A stretch of 64,000 nucleotides of DNA, from the NCBI GenBank assembly GCA_028336925.1, contig JAOKVV010000007.1, positions 1-64,000 on the forward strand, written 5' to 3'. The position numbers were made by a program, and so were the translations under genes. The notes below the pieces were generated by a model. The model did no database searches, was not told the DNA's origin, and was given only the letters and a program-made list of their open reading frames with translations. Below are positions 48,244 through 58,552 of this stretch, piece after piece (within the stretch, counting starts at the first letter, position 1; each line of letters begins with the position of its first letter). Origin of the DNA: Vicingaceae bacterium (GTDB taxonomy: Bacteria > Bacteroidota > Bacteroidia > Flavobacteriales_E > Vicingaceae).

Positions 48244-51200
48244 TTATCGAATTAATGTAACATCTCCTTTACTAAAATAGGTGGTTCCATTATAGCAGAT
48301 TGCCTTTAGTTGGTAGGCATAAACTGCAGGTGGAGCATCTTCACCTTTGTATTTCCCATTCCATCCAATATCTATATTGTTGGTTTCAAATACTAATTCT
48401 CCCCATCGATTAAACACTTGAAAAGTTAATTCTTTGATGTTAGGGCCACGAACGAAAAGTTGATCATTTGTACCGTCATTGTTTGGAGTAAATGCGGTAG
48501 GAACAAAAACAAAAGGATCAGCGCATTGGTCGTCATGTACGGCCAATCGCAGCTCTCCATTATAGGTGCAACCTGTAGAATCGTCTAAAATACTAAGGGT
48601 GTATAAAGTGTCATAAAGTGCTTTAGTGTATGTGCTGGCATTAAAAGGGGTTTCAACTAATTGCTCGGGCTTCCATCGATATTGGAAGTAAGGTTCTTGT
48701 ATATCTGAAGTGAGCAATATTGTTTTACCTAAGGGAACAGTGTCTTCTGCCGTAAAGGGAAATAATTGATTCACAATTGGTGGGTTCACAATAACTTTAA
48801 CTGAATCTTCAAAACGACACCCTTCATCTGTGTAAAGATCTAAGTGGTAAGTTGTGTTTTGATCTGCATTGATTAATATGGAGTTTGATGTATCAGAACC
48901 AAGAATAAAATTTGATGGGCTCCAGATATAAGTAACATTGTTTGAGCTGCTTGAAACATTTGCAACTATTCTAATCGTATCCTTTAAGCATTTCTTTATC
49001 ACATCCTCTAGCGTAACATTCAAGCTAGGTGCAGTTATGACAAAAGAAATTAAGGTATCGCAATTTTCATTACTCGCTTTTAAATAGTAAGCTTTTGTTG
49101 TTTGAATATTGGAGATAAAAAGGGTAGAAGTAGTTGTAATGGTGTCGCTTAAGTTTGAGGAGTTGGACCAAATGTAACGATTCGCCGTGCCATTATCATT
49201 GGGCGTAATGATAATATCTCCACCGTTACAGACAATAGAATCTCTTAAATTATTTATTTTAACTGATTGATAAACTTCAATTGAATCACTATAGACAGAG
49301 TCTGTAGCACAGTTGAAATTAAAAGCTTTTAAATCAATGGTATACTTACCTTGAGAATGATACGTAATTCGAGGATTTATTTGGCTGGAGGTGATGCCAT
49401 TGCCAAAATCCCATAAAAGAGAGTCATAATTTTCACTTAAGTCAAAAAATTGAAAAGTTGCAGGCATACACAAAGCAGAGTCTGCGATTACGAATTGTGG
49501 CTTAATAACCCGGTTATAAACAACTATGGTATCATAAGCACTGCATCCAAAACCTTTAATTCTAGCATAATATGTCGTGGTCGTATCCGGTTTTACTGTT
49601 ATTGAATTAGATCCTTTTGGATTAATTCGATTTGTAAATTTATTATTTACACTCCAAACTACGTCCTCTACGGTTCCTGTATAGTTTGGAATTAATACAA
49701 TACTATCTGAATTACAAATCGTAGTGTCATTTAAAGGAGTTACTTGGATGTCGTTGCTGAAAACATAAATGTTCTTTATTGTTGTATCGGAAGAGCCGCA
49801 TATAGAATCTCCAACAATTAGCTGCACAGGATATAGCCCTGGTTGTGTATATGTAATTGATATATTTTTATTAATCGAATCAATTTGTCCATTGCCATAA
49901 CTCCAAATAAAAAATTCATTGCTTCCAAGTTCTGTTTCAAAGTTTACAACACTTGGTGCACAAACACTATCATCATCTACAGTTATTGTGGCAGTAGGCA
50001 AAACTTCTAAAGATATTTTGAAAAGAGCATTAGAGCAAGATGGGGATACATTGACAGGGAAAAGTGGATTACTCAGTTGGAAATCATTTCTATTTCTGCA
50101 ATCAGCACAAACCGATTGGTAAATTATTCCATCTTGATTAAATCGACTTGTTCCACCATCTACATGATCGCTAGTTCCCGGTCCTCCACCAAAAAAAGAG
50201 GCAAACTCCAAGCTTTGTGCATCTTTAGAGAGTACCATAAAATAGAAATTATATCCATGAGTGGTGCTTTTAAATGCATCAGATGTAATTGGCATTTGTG
50301 AACTTAAAGGCTGAGTATTTACTCCGCCTGCAAGTGTATTACCCCATCCGGTGAGGTAAATGTTCTGACATCTATCTACTAGAAATGCTGTTGGAGATAG
50401 ATCAATATTTCCTGACCCAAGTTGGCTTCCGACTGTGGTAGAAAATATAGAAGAGGTTAGATTTTGATTAAACTTTATAATGAATTGGCCGGCATTTGCA
50501 TTAACATAAGGGGCATTTTTTACAGGGAAATTACCTCCTGCGCTATGGCCAAACGCATAAACGTCATCATATCGATCAATTTCTACAAAAAAGGATTGAT
50601 CATAACCATTAGTTCCTACAAAAGTCCCTGCAGAAAGTGAGCTTCCATCATTTGAAATTTTTAATACATATCCATCAGAAAGACCACCATTAAAATTAGA
50701 TTGAAAGGAGGATGTCACGCTACCTAATGAAAAGTCATTACTTGCAGTTCCTCCTGATGCATAGACTTCTCCTACTGAATTAAACTTAACCGAATACCCC
50801 GCATCGTCATCGGTTCCTCCAAAGTATGAACTCCATAAAATGCTATTTAGCTGTTGATTCATTTTAATAACGATGATGTCCTGCTCCCCAAATGAGCTAT
50901 CATTCAGTGCGTTTACCATTGGAAAATCAGTAGAAAAAGATGAACTAACGATAAAAACATTTCCATTTGCATCTACATTAATCTCTCCTCTTGCTTGGTC
51001 GCCATATCCATAGAGTAGTCCATTGTTATAAGCTGTTCCAACAGAGTTTGAAACTAAATTTAGACCATCATTTTCACTTCCCCCCAGGTATGTGGAAGCA
51101 AGGAATTGGGTACCATCCGCACTTATTTTAGCTACAAAAATGTCTGAGCCTAAATTAAAGAATTGTATTGCACTGACTGGTGTTCCTCCATTAAATGACG

Positions 51201-52260
51201 TATCTATTGCATTTACAGATGGTAAATCAGTTGAGCTAGTCGTTCCAAAGAAAATAAGTTCATTTTGGGCGTTTACTACCATACTATGAATCATTTCTGT
51301 TTCATTTCCGCCGTAGTAAGTTGTATAGATTAGCGATTGCCCATCGGTTGAATATTTTGAGATGGCTACATCAACAGTTCCTCCATTGTATGAACTGTCT
51401 GCAAAAGATGCAGGAAAAGGATACCCTGCGCCATAAATAACTCCGCCTGTATATCCATTACCAAACTCGTCATAAGTTGCTGTCATTCCAAAGTTATTTA
51501 ATGTGGCACCTGAGAAAGTTGAAAATATCAATTCGGGGTCAATAATTAACTCAAATTGAGCATTGTACTCTTTCGGGAATTCAAAAGTAACGGTGTCATT
51601 GTTTACATTAAAATTACAGGGTATTTCTATTTTAGTGTTGTTAATAATTTGATATGCATAGGGCTTTATTTCAATTAATTGACCTAAGGTATGTGTTAAA
51701 ACTAAGTGCTCATCTACAATATCTATCTTTTCATGACCTGAATAATATGTTTTTATAGATTTTGGATTGCCTGAGGGCTTCACTATGTAGTCGTATTTAA
51801 TGGAAGAGTTTTCAGCTTTGTATAGCTTTAAATCAATGTTTTTATAAATGGAGGAGTAAATGACTTCATTAAATGATTTAGCTTTTGAGGCCCATTTGTT
51901 TTTATCCTTACCTAGGTAATAATTGTGGTAAGTTTCCGATTTTGCAGAACCTATTATAGTTGCTTTTTCGTTAGCAGAGATAAACCTACTTCTTATTGCG
52001 CTTTCTTTAAATATGGGCTTTTTTATCAGTTCATTTTCTTGACCGTCTGGGTGAGTATGCCCTCCAAATTCAAAAAAATGATAAGTAAAGCCACCATTTT
52101 CTACGTACAAGGCTCCATTAGTTGTGTTAGCTTTGAAGTCAACAAATGAAGGCCATTGTCCTTTATTCTCTACAAAAAGTCCACTCTGAGCAGCTAAAAT
52201 ATTGATAGATAGAATTAATGCAGTAGCGCAATAGAAATAAAGAGGATGGTTTTTAAACAT
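48244..52260 (-). CDS. Giant T9SS cargo with beta-propeller repeats and type B C-terminal domain
   Basis: 1338 aa. Signal peptide, an N-terminal GLFVENKGQWP segment (DUF7948-like, common before SBBP repeats), then SBBP-type beta-propeller repeats (WSSYFGGTDDDAGYSV, STYLGGSENDG, and others) over roughly residues 240-720. PKD-like modules follow (LWDFGNGITSSQINP), and a gliding-motility type B C-terminal domain starts FVPTAFTPNNDGTNDQL. It is exported by T9SS. First gene of a three-gene operon with SprF-like and PorE-like partners. The ligand or role in motility is unknown. Confidence 0.88.
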   Translation of the reverse strand: MFKNHPLYFYCATALILSINILAAQSGLFVENKGQWPSFVDFKANTTNGALYVENGGFTYHFFEFGGHTHPDGQENELIKKPIFKESAIRSRFISANEKATIIGSAKSETYHNYYLGKDKNKWASKAKSFNEVIYSSIYKNIDLKLYKAENSSIKYDYIVKPSGNPKSIKTYYSGHEKIDIVDEHLVLTHTLGQLIEIKPYAYQIINNTKIEIPCNFNVNNDTVTFEFPKEYNAQFELIIDPELIFSTFSGATLNNFGMTATYDEFGNGYTGGVIYGAGYPFPASFADSSYNGGTVDVAISKYSTDGQSLIYTTYYGGNETEMIHSMVVNAQNELIFFGTTSSTDLPSVNAIDTSFNGGTPVSAIQFFNLGSDIFVAKISADGTQFLASTYLGGSENDGLNLVSNSVGTAYNNGLLYGYGDQARGEINVDANGNVFIVSSSFSTDFPMVNALNDSSFGEQDIIVIKMNQQLNSILWSSYFGGTDDDAGYSVKFNSVGEVYASGGTASNDFSLGSVTSSFQSNFNGGLSDGYVLKISNDGSSLSAGTFVGTNGYDQSFFVEIDRYDDVYAFGHSAGGNFPVKNAPYVNANAGQFIIKFNQNLTSSIFSTTVGSQLGSGNIDLSPTAFLVDRCQNIYLTGWGNTLAGGVNTQPLSSQMPITSDAFKSTTHGYNFYFMVLSKDAQSLEFASFFGGGPGTSDHVDGGTSRFNQDGIIYQSVCADCRNRNDFQLSNPLFPVNVSPSCSNALFKISLEVLPTATITVDDDSVCAPSVVNFETELGSNEFFIWSYGNGQIDSINKNISITYTQPGLYPVQLIVGDSICGSSDTTIKNIYVFSNDIQVTPLNDTTICNSDSIVLIPNYTGTVEDVVWSVNNKFTNRINPKGSNSITVKPDTTTTYYARIKGFGCSAYDTIVVYNRVIKPQFVIADSALCMPATFQFFDLSENYDSLLWDFGNGITSSQINPRITYHSQGKYTIDLKAFNFNCATDSVYSDSIEVYQSVKINNLRDSIVCNGGDIIITPNDNGTANRYIWSNSSNLSDTITTTSTLFISNIQTTKAYYLKASNENCDTLISFVITAPSLNVTLEDVIKKCLKDTIRIVANVSSSSNNVTYIWSPSNFILGSDTSNSILINADQNTTYHLDLYTDEGCRFEDSVKVIVNPPIVNQLFPFTAEDTVPLGKTILLTSDIQEPYFQYRWKPEQLVETPFNASTYTKALYDTLYTLSILDDSTGCTYNGELRLAVHDDQCADPFVFVPTAFTPNNDGTNDQLFVRGPNIKELTFQVFNRWGELVFETNNIDIGWNGKYKGEDAPPAVYAYQLKAICYNGTTYFSKGDVTLIR

Positions 52261-52403
52261 AATAAAATTGACTTCACGTAAATTTACAGATTATTCAAAT
52301 ATTTACATTCCTTTGGACGCTTTAAAAAGCCTTCTAGTTGCTTAAACAATTCAACCACTTTTAAGTTAATATTGTCCTAATGATTCAAACCGGAAATTAG
52401 TTT

Positions 52404-54674
52404 ATGTCTGATAAGTACAAAAAATATAGTTATTTAGCTTTATTATTCATAGTTATTATTACACTATTTAGTGGAAGTCAGGCGATAAAACTTCGTTTTG
52501 ATTATGATTTTGAAAAGTTTTTTCCTCAAGAAGATGATGACTTAGACTTTTTTACATCGTATAGGAAAACATTTGAAAATGATAATGACTTTGTTCTATT
52601 TGCGTTAAAAAATAACGCTGGAGTTTTTGATCAAGATTTTTTAAATAAGGCTCAGGAATTTACTAATCACTTAAATACCCTTCCACATGTTAGAGAGGTT
52701 ATTTCGCCTTTGGAGGCAAAGTATCCTAAGTTTGATTTTTCATCAATTGGAGACTTTCAAGTACCTTATTTTCATATAAAAGAACCTGCTAAATACAGCG
52801 CTGATTCTTTGTTTATTTCACAAAGCAATGATCCTATCTCTAATGTAGTTTCTATAGAAAATGGGGTATTAGTAATTGTACTAAAGAATAAAGAGTTGAT
52901 TAATAAGGATGATTCAGATGAGCTCAGTACAGCGATTAATTCTTTAGTAGATTCATCTGATTTTGATGAAATTTATGTAATTGGTAAAATTTTAGGACAG
53001 CAACTTTATATTGATATAATGAAGGTGGAGTTCGGAACTTTCATGGCAATTTCTATATTAATTCTAATTATCTTTTTAATAATTGCTTATCGATCATTGT
53101 GGGGAATAGTTATACCCATGACAACTGTTTTACTTTCAGTTGTAGTTAGCCTAGGTATTATGCAGCTTTTTGGGCGGCCATTAAATATGATGACAACACT
53201 ATTGCCAGTAATTATGCTTGTTGTTGGCATGAGTGATGTGGTGCACCTTGTTGCTAAATATCTTGAAGAGATTAGGATTGGTAAATCAAAGGTAGATGCA
53301 ATTCGCTACACCTTGAAAAGTGTTGGGATGGCAACTTTATTAACTTCAATAACCACTTCTTTGGGTTTTATTACCCTTATTTTCGTTAATATGGAGCCTG
53401 TTCAAGACTTTGGAATATTCACGGCTGTGGGGGTTATGAGTGCCTTTGGTATCGCAATAATTTTTATTCCAGCAATTTTATACTTGGCTAAAACTCCGAA
53501 AATAGCTGATCCGACTAAGTCAAATGCTGATTGGGATAAATGGCTGAGAAAGTGTTTTGTCCTGCTAATCAGAAACAAGAAATCCGTTTTTATAGGTTAC
53601 ATAATCATTGGTTTTATTGCATTAATTGGTGCTTTTCAAATACAGTTTGATTACTTTTTGATGCAAGAGTTAGGCGACGATGATCCTCTTGTTAAAGAAA
53701 TTAAGTTCTTTGAGGCAAATTTCGATGGTATACGTCCATTTGAAATGGCCGTAGTTGCAAAAAAAGAAGGTGCTACTGTTTTTGATTTCGAAGTAATGAA
53801 CGAGATCAATAAAATGGAAGAGTTCTTGATTGATGATTATGAAGTCGGGCAAATGATTAGTCCGACCACTCCTTTTAAATTTGTCAATAGAGGACTCCGA
53901 AATGGGAAGCCTGAGTTTTACACGTTTCCGCTTAAAGAGATGCGATACAATTACATTGCTGAAAAAATGAAAGAAAGCGGCGTAAGCAATAAGCTAGTCG
54001 ACATTATTTCTGAAGATGGAAAAATGGCAAGGTTGAGTGGTAGGATGGTTGATCCCGGTAGCCGACAAATTCTTGTTAGAAATGATTCACTCGAGAATTT
54101 CTATCAAAAATACATTGATACAACAGTTATTGATTACAAACTCACCGGAACTCCTGTTATTATAGATAAAAGTAGTAGGTATTTAGCCTTAAATGTTTTA
54201 AGTGGATTGGCTGTTGCATTTATACTAATTGCAGTAATGATGTCTTTACTGTTTAAATCAATCAAAATGGGTCTCATTTCTTTAATTCCTAACTTTTTCC
54301 CCATTTTGCTGATTGCAGGAATTATAGGTTATTTTGGGATTGACCTAAACATTACAACATCCATTGTTTTTACAGTTGCTTTTGGAATAGCCGTCGATGA
54401 CACCATTCATTTTTTAAGTCGATATGCTCAAGAGTTGAAAAAGGGCAGAAGCAATTTGTATGCAATAAAACGCACATTTTTATCAACTGGAAAGGCAATT
54501 GTAATTACTTCTATCATATTACTTGGGGGATTTTGTAGTTTGATATTTTCAGACTTTATGAGCACATTCTATATTGGAGTATTTGTAAGTTTAACTCTAC
54601 TTTTTGCTGTAATTACTGATATGATGCTATTACCGCTTGTGCTAATCTTCTGGAATAAACAGAAGCCTTGTTAG
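52404..54674 (+). CDS. RND/MMPL superfamily exporter
   Basis: 756 aa, twelve membrane segments in two repeats of one plus five, each followed or preceded by a large extracytoplasmic loop. The key functional motifs are GMSDVVHLVAKYLEE in TM4 of the first half and GIAVDDTIHFLSRYAQE in the second; these carry the proton-relay acidic residues of the HAE-3/MMPL type. It likely moves a lipid or hydrophobic substrate using the proton gradient. It is alone on this strand with no adaptor gene nearby. Confidence 0.88.
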   Translation: MSDKYKKYSYLALLFIVIITLFSGSQAIKLRFDYDFEKFFPQEDDDLDFFTSYRKTFENDNDFVLFALKNNAGVFDQDFLNKAQEFTNHLNTLPHVREVISPLEAKYPKFDFSSIGDFQVPYFHIKEPAKYSADSLFISQSNDPISNVVSIENGVLVIVLKNKELINKDDSDELSTAINSLVDSSDFDEIYVIGKILGQQLYIDIMKVEFGTFMAISILILIIFLIIAYRSLWGIVIPMTTVLLSVVVSLGIMQLFGRPLNMMTTLLPVIMLVVGMSDVVHLVAKYLEEIRIGKSKVDAIRYTLKSVGMATLLTSITTSLGFITLIFVNMEPVQDFGIFTAVGVMSAFGIAIIFIPAILYLAKTPKIADPTKSNADWDKWLRKCFVLLIRNKKSVFIGYIIIGFIALIGAFQIQFDYFLMQELGDDDPLVKEIKFFEANFDGIRPFEMAVVAKKEGATVFDFEVMNEINKMEEFLIDDYEVGQMISPTTPFKFVNRGLRNGKPEFYTFPLKEMRYNYIAEKMKESGVSNKLVDIISEDGKMARLSGRMVDPGSRQILVRNDSLENFYQKYIDTTVIDYKLTGTPVIIDKSSRYLALNVLSGLAVAFILIAVMMSLLFKSIKMGLISLIPNFFPILLIAGIIGYFGIDLNITTSIVFTVAFGIAVDDTIHFLSRYAQELKKGRSNLYAIKRTFLSTGKAIVITSIILLGGFCSLIFSDFMSTFYIGVFVSLTLLFAVITDMMLLPLVLIFWNKQKPC

Positions 54675-54801
54675 GAACCAAAGCATAAAAAAAGAGCCTT
54701 TGCTTACAGGTTTTTAAATATAAATAATAAAGGAGTTAGGTTTATGTCGGAAGAATTATTCCATTAAATAAAAATCGAGTTTTGAAATCGGTTTAATGGC
54801 A

Positions 54802-55701
54802 TTATTTACTTTGCTTGAACAAGAAATTCTTTTCTTCTTTTGATAAGCTATCGTATCCTGATTTAGATATTTTATCTAAGATGGCATCTAACGCCTCTTG
54901 ATTATTTTTCTTTTGAGCGTTGTACTGATAATCAGATTTAGGAACTGCTGACTTATATTTTACATCAAATTTTGGCTTTCTTCTTTTATTGAATGTTTGC
55001 TGAAAAAAGTCACGGATTGGCCAAACCCACGCGCTGATATCTCTTCCTTTCTTTAATTGGATCGCGAAAAAGTACCCATAAATAGCTCCACCAATATGTG
55101 AAATATGTCCACCGCTGTTACTTTGGCTAATACTTAGTAAGTCAATTACAAAGAGAAATATAACAATCCATTTTAGTTTTATATTTCCTAAGAAGAACAT
55201 GCGCACTTCCATATTGGGCATGTAGGTCGCAATACCTGCAATAATTGCCATGATAGAAGCAGATGCTCCAATAGCTTTTGATCCACTCAGCGCATCCCCA
55301 AAAACAGGAAATAAATTATAAGACAGAATGTAAAGCACAGCTCCTGCAAGTCCACCATTTATATAGACACTCCAAATTTTCTTTTGCCCTAAAAATTGAC
55401 TAAATAGTTGACCACCATAATACAACGCAACCATATTAAACAGTAAATGTAAAATGCCTGTATGCATAAACATGTACGTGAAGATGGTCCATGGCTTATA
55501 AAGAAGGCTAGTGATGTAGGTAGGTACCGCAAAGTATTGGTCAACCAATACATTTCCGCCACCTTGAATAGAAAAGAGCCATAAAATAAGTCCTAATAGG
55601 TGGATAAAAATAAATACAGCTGCATTAATATAGATTAATCTGGTAGCCGAATCTGCATCATTATAGCTTTTACGAAGCTGATCGAAGGAGAATTTATTCA
55701 T
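54802..55701 (-). CDS. Rhomboid-family intramembrane serine protease (1)
   Basis: 299 aa. Six membrane helices in the first ~215 residues; catalytic Ser147 in GASAS and catalytic His202 in HISHIGG, with FMHTGILHLLFNM as the L1/TM2 HxxxN element. The soluble charged tail (residues 215-299) has no known domain. Four bases separate it from a second rhomboid gene. Substrate is unknown; in Bacteroidota rhomboids often sit next to mutL, as here. Confidence 0.88.
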   Translation of the reverse strand: MNKFSFDQLRKSYNDADSATRLIYINAAVFIFIHLLGLILWLFSIQGGGNVLVDQYFAVPTYITSLLYKPWTIFTYMFMHTGILHLLFNMVALYYGGQLFSQFLGQKKIWSVYINGGLAGAVLYILSYNLFPVFGDALSGSKAIGASASIMAIIAGIATYMPNMEVRMFFLGNIKLKWIVIFLFVIDLLSISQSNSGGHISHIGGAIYGYFFAIQLKKGRDISAWVWPIRDFFQQTFNKRRKPKFDVKYKSAVPKSDYQYNAQKKNNQEALDAILDKISKSGYDSLSKEEKNFLFKQSK

Positions 55702-55705
55702 TGGT

Positions 55706-56521
55706 TTAATAGAAATTATTCGTGTCTTTTTTCCAATATTGGATCAGGAAAAATCCAAAAAGCATACCGCCTAAATGGGCAAAATGAGCCACATTGTCAC
55801 CTGGATTATTGCTGATTCCTGAATACAACTCTAAAGCGCCATAAATTATTACGAAGTACTTCGCTTTAATCGGAATAGGTGGAATTAATAGCATCAACTG
55901 AGTATTTGGGAAGAGCATACCAAAGGCTAATAGAATTCCAAAAACTGAACCGGAGGCGCCCACGGTAGGCACATCTCGCGTCATTACCAACATTTGTTGA
56001 GCTTTCTCAATCGTAGCTGTTATGTATTCATTATTTTGAGCATTTTGAGTAAAATCCGCTATGAATTGCATGTAGTTTCCACCGCTACCATATTGGTCTA
56101 AAAATAGCTCGAAGTTAGATGGCGTAGGGTTTTGAACATAGTAATTCACCGCTTCTTCCATGCCACTTAAAGAGAATGATTGTATAACCATATTGACAAT
56201 AGCAGCACCAATTCCGGTTACCATGTAATACAGTAAAAATCGCTTAGGACCCCAAACAGTTTCCAATACCTTACCAAACATGTACAAAGCAAACATGTTG
56301 AAAAATAAGTGGGTGACTCCGCCATGCATAAACATGTAGGTCACGAATTGAAATGGTTTAAATTCAGGGCTAGAGTAATGATGAATACCTAATAAATTAT
56401 TCAGATTTACTCCGCGGCTTTCCATAACCATAGTAGCCAAAAGCATAATCACATTAATGATAAGCAAGTTTTTAACTACTTCAGGTATATTACTTAAGAA
56501 TGATTGTCGTTGAAAATTCAT
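55706..56521 (-). CDS. Rhomboid-family intramembrane serine protease (2), with a large loop insertion
   Basis: 271 aa. Catalytic Ser190 in GASGSVFG and His in NVAHFAHLGG; HGGVTHLFFNMFALY provides the TM2 element. Between TM3 and the catalytic helix there is a hydrophilic stretch of about 65 residues (about 117-183) that the sister protein lacks. It overlaps mutL by four bases (ATGA) and precedes rhomboid 1, so the three are one transcription unit. Confidence 0.88.
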   Translation of the reverse strand: MNFQRQSFLSNIPEVVKNLLIINVIMLLATMVMESRGVNLNNLLGIHHYSSPEFKPFQFVTYMFMHGGVTHLFFNMFALYMFGKVLETVWGPKRFLLYYMVTGIGAAIVNMVIQSFSLSGMEEAVNYYVQNPTPSNFELFLDQYGSGGNYMQFIADFTQNAQNNEYITATIEKAQQMLVMTRDVPTVGASGSVFGILLAFGMLFPNTQLMLLIPPIPIKAKYFVIIYGALELYSGISNNPGDNVAHFAHLGGMLFGFFLIQYWKKDTNNFY

Positions 56522-58377
56522 ACGCGTTGAAATCTTTTGTCTAGTTCGTCGATACTATAAGTAATCACAATGGGTTTTCCATTGGGCAAGTTATTGGGCA
56601 TTTCGCAAGCGAAGAGTTCATCTATTAAATTTTGCATCTCTTCTTCATGCAATAGTTTTCCACGTTTTATGGCTGTATTATGAGCCAAAGAACGGGCTAA
56701 ACTTTCAAGTTTATCGAGTTTTAAATCATCACTGTTCAGTTTAAACTGATCCAAAAGTTTTTCTAGTAAATCAGTTAAATTACTTTCAGTTAATTCTACA
56801 GGAACAGCATTGACCACAAAGGTGTTTTTACCAAACTCATTGATTTCAAATCCCAAAAGATTTATTTCATCAACTAAGCCGGTCATTAATGCAAAATCAT
56901 CCGGAGCAAACTCAATGGTTTCAGGGAAAAGTAACCGTTGGCTAGCATGTTTTTTCTCATTAAACGCTTTTATAAATCGTTCGTAAAGAATGCGTTCATG
57001 TGCTCTGGCTTGATCTATTATTACTGCCCCCGATTTTATCTGAGTCATGATGTATCGCTGATGCAATTGTACCATTTTGTGGTTGTGCTGCGCAGGTGTT
57101 TCGTCCCAATTAGCAGTAACTACATTCGTTGCAGGTTCTGAATGTGCAGGAATACTTGGCGATTCATTTTCAAAATCTTGTTGAGAGTAAAGTGATTGCC
57201 AGTTGGTTTCTACTTTTTCTTTTTTAAAGTCAAAATGGCCTCCTGTTGATGGACGTGGTGGTTTTTGAGTCGTCTCAAAAGGATTAAAATTTGGATTAAC
57301 TTCTATGGTCGGTACACGCACACGGTCTGGTACTGCATGCGAGGCGGTAAAGCTCGTTTCTTGTTCAAAGTCTATGCTTGGCGCAATATTATACTTTCCT
57401 AATGCTTGTTTTACAGAAGTTCGAATAATCGCGTAAATAGACCGCTCATCTTCAAACTTAATTTCTGTTTTAGTCGGGTGAATATTGATATCAATCCGAG
57501 CAGGATCAATTTCTAATTTTAAAAAATAGGAGGGATGTTGATCTTTTGTAATTAACTCGTCAAAAGCCAATTGAATTGCATGATTTAAATAAGGACTTTT
57601 AATAAACCGATCATTGACAAAAAAGTATTGTTCGCCTCTAGTTTTCTTAGCGTATTCAGGTTTGCCCATAAATCCACTTATGGAAACTATGTCTGTTTGT
57701 TCTTCAACAGGTACAAGCCGCTGATTATATTTCTCACCGAAAATTCCAACGATTCGCTGTTTAAAACTTCCTTTTGACAAATTAAAAACCTCGTTGCCTT
57801 CAGAGTACATTTTACAGATAATCTCAGGATGTACCATAGCTACTCGATAAAACTCCTCTATAATATGTTTGGTTTCTACCGGATTTCCTTTCAAAAAGTT
57901 TCTGCGAGCAGGTACATTAAAAAATAGGTTTTTAATACTGAGATTTGATCCAACAACTGTCGAACAAGGTTCTTGAGAATCAACGACGCTTCCTTCAATT
58001 ATTAATCGAGAACCAAGATCGTTACCTTCTTGTTTGGTTTTTAATTCTACTTGACTAATTGCTGCGATAGAAGCCAAGGCCTCACCTCTGAACCCCATGG
58101 TTCTTAAAGCAAATAAATCATCAGCAGATTTTATTTTAGAGGTCGCATGTCGCTCGAATGCCATCCGTGCATCGGTAATACTCATACCTTTCCCATTATC
58201 AATCACTTGAATGAGTGTTTTTCCTGCATTCTTGATAATAAGAGATATTTCTGTTGCTCCTGCATCTATTGCATTCTCTAGTAATTCTTTAACAGCTGAT
58301 GAGGGGCGTTGAACAACTTCGCCTGCAGCTATTTGATTAGCTACGGAATCGGGAAGAAGTTGTATTATGTCTGACAT
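56518..58377 (-). CDS. mutL: DNA mismatch repair protein MutL
   Basis: 619 aa. GHKL ATPase motifs ELLENAIDAGA (about residue 32), DNGKGM (about 60) and GFRGEALASI (about 92), followed by the transducer domain with HPTKTEIKF near residue 308. The C-terminal dimerisation domain ends GKPIVITYSIDEL. The endonuclease metal motif DQHAx2E is altered to DQARAHE, so nicking activity is uncertain. It is followed by two rhomboid genes. Confidence 0.95.
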   Translation of the reverse strand: MSDIIQLLPDSVANQIAAGEVVQRPSSAVKELLENAIDAGATEISLIIKNAGKTLIQVIDNGKGMSITDARMAFERHATSKIKSADDLFALRTMGFRGEALASIAAISQVELKTKQEGNDLGSRLIIEGSVVDSQEPCSTVVGSNLSIKNLFFNVPARRNFLKGNPVETKHIIEEFYRVAMVHPEIICKMYSEGNEVFNLSKGSFKQRIVGIFGEKYNQRLVPVEEQTDIVSISGFMGKPEYAKKTRGEQYFFVNDRFIKSPYLNHAIQLAFDELITKDQHPSYFLKLEIDPARIDINIHPTKTEIKFEDERSIYAIIRTSVKQALGKYNIAPSIDFEQETSFTASHAVPDRVRVPTIEVNPNFNPFETTQKPPRPSTGGHFDFKKEKVETNWQSLYSQQDFENESPSIPAHSEPATNVVTANWDETPAQHNHKMVQLHQRYIMTQIKSGAVIIDQARAHERILYERFIKAFNEKKHASQRLLFPETIEFAPDDFALMTGLVDEINLLGFEINEFGKNTFVVNAVPVELTESNLTDLLEKLLDQFKLNSDDLKLDKLESLARSLAHNTAIKRGKLLHEEEMQNLIDELFACEMPNNLPNGKPIVITYSIDELDKRFQRV

Positions 58378-58414
58378 GGATTAGCGATCTAAATAAGAAA
58401 TAAAATTGATGGCA

Positions 58415-58422
58415 CAAAAATA
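58415..58422 (-). promoter_or_regulatory. -7 element for mutL operon (TATTTTTG)
   Basis: Minus-strand TATTTTTG, 37 bases upstream of the mutL ATG. No -33 element at normal spacing. Confidence 0.42.
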
Positions 58423-58497
58423 CAAAAATGAAAAGGCTTTAAATAACCCCTTCCAAACAAAAGAAGGCTACCAACTGCTTAATATGTTATTAATTCA

Positions 58498-58542
58498 AAA
58501 AAAACACCTTCTGATCTTAGTTCTAGGATAATCTAAAGTGTT
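58498..58542 (-). terminator. Possible terminator of the 99-aa gene
   Basis: On the minus strand AACACTTT can pair imperfectly with AAGGTGTT across a long loop, and eight T follow. Weak stem. Confidence 0.35.
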
Positions 58543-58552
58543 GATTAATTTT

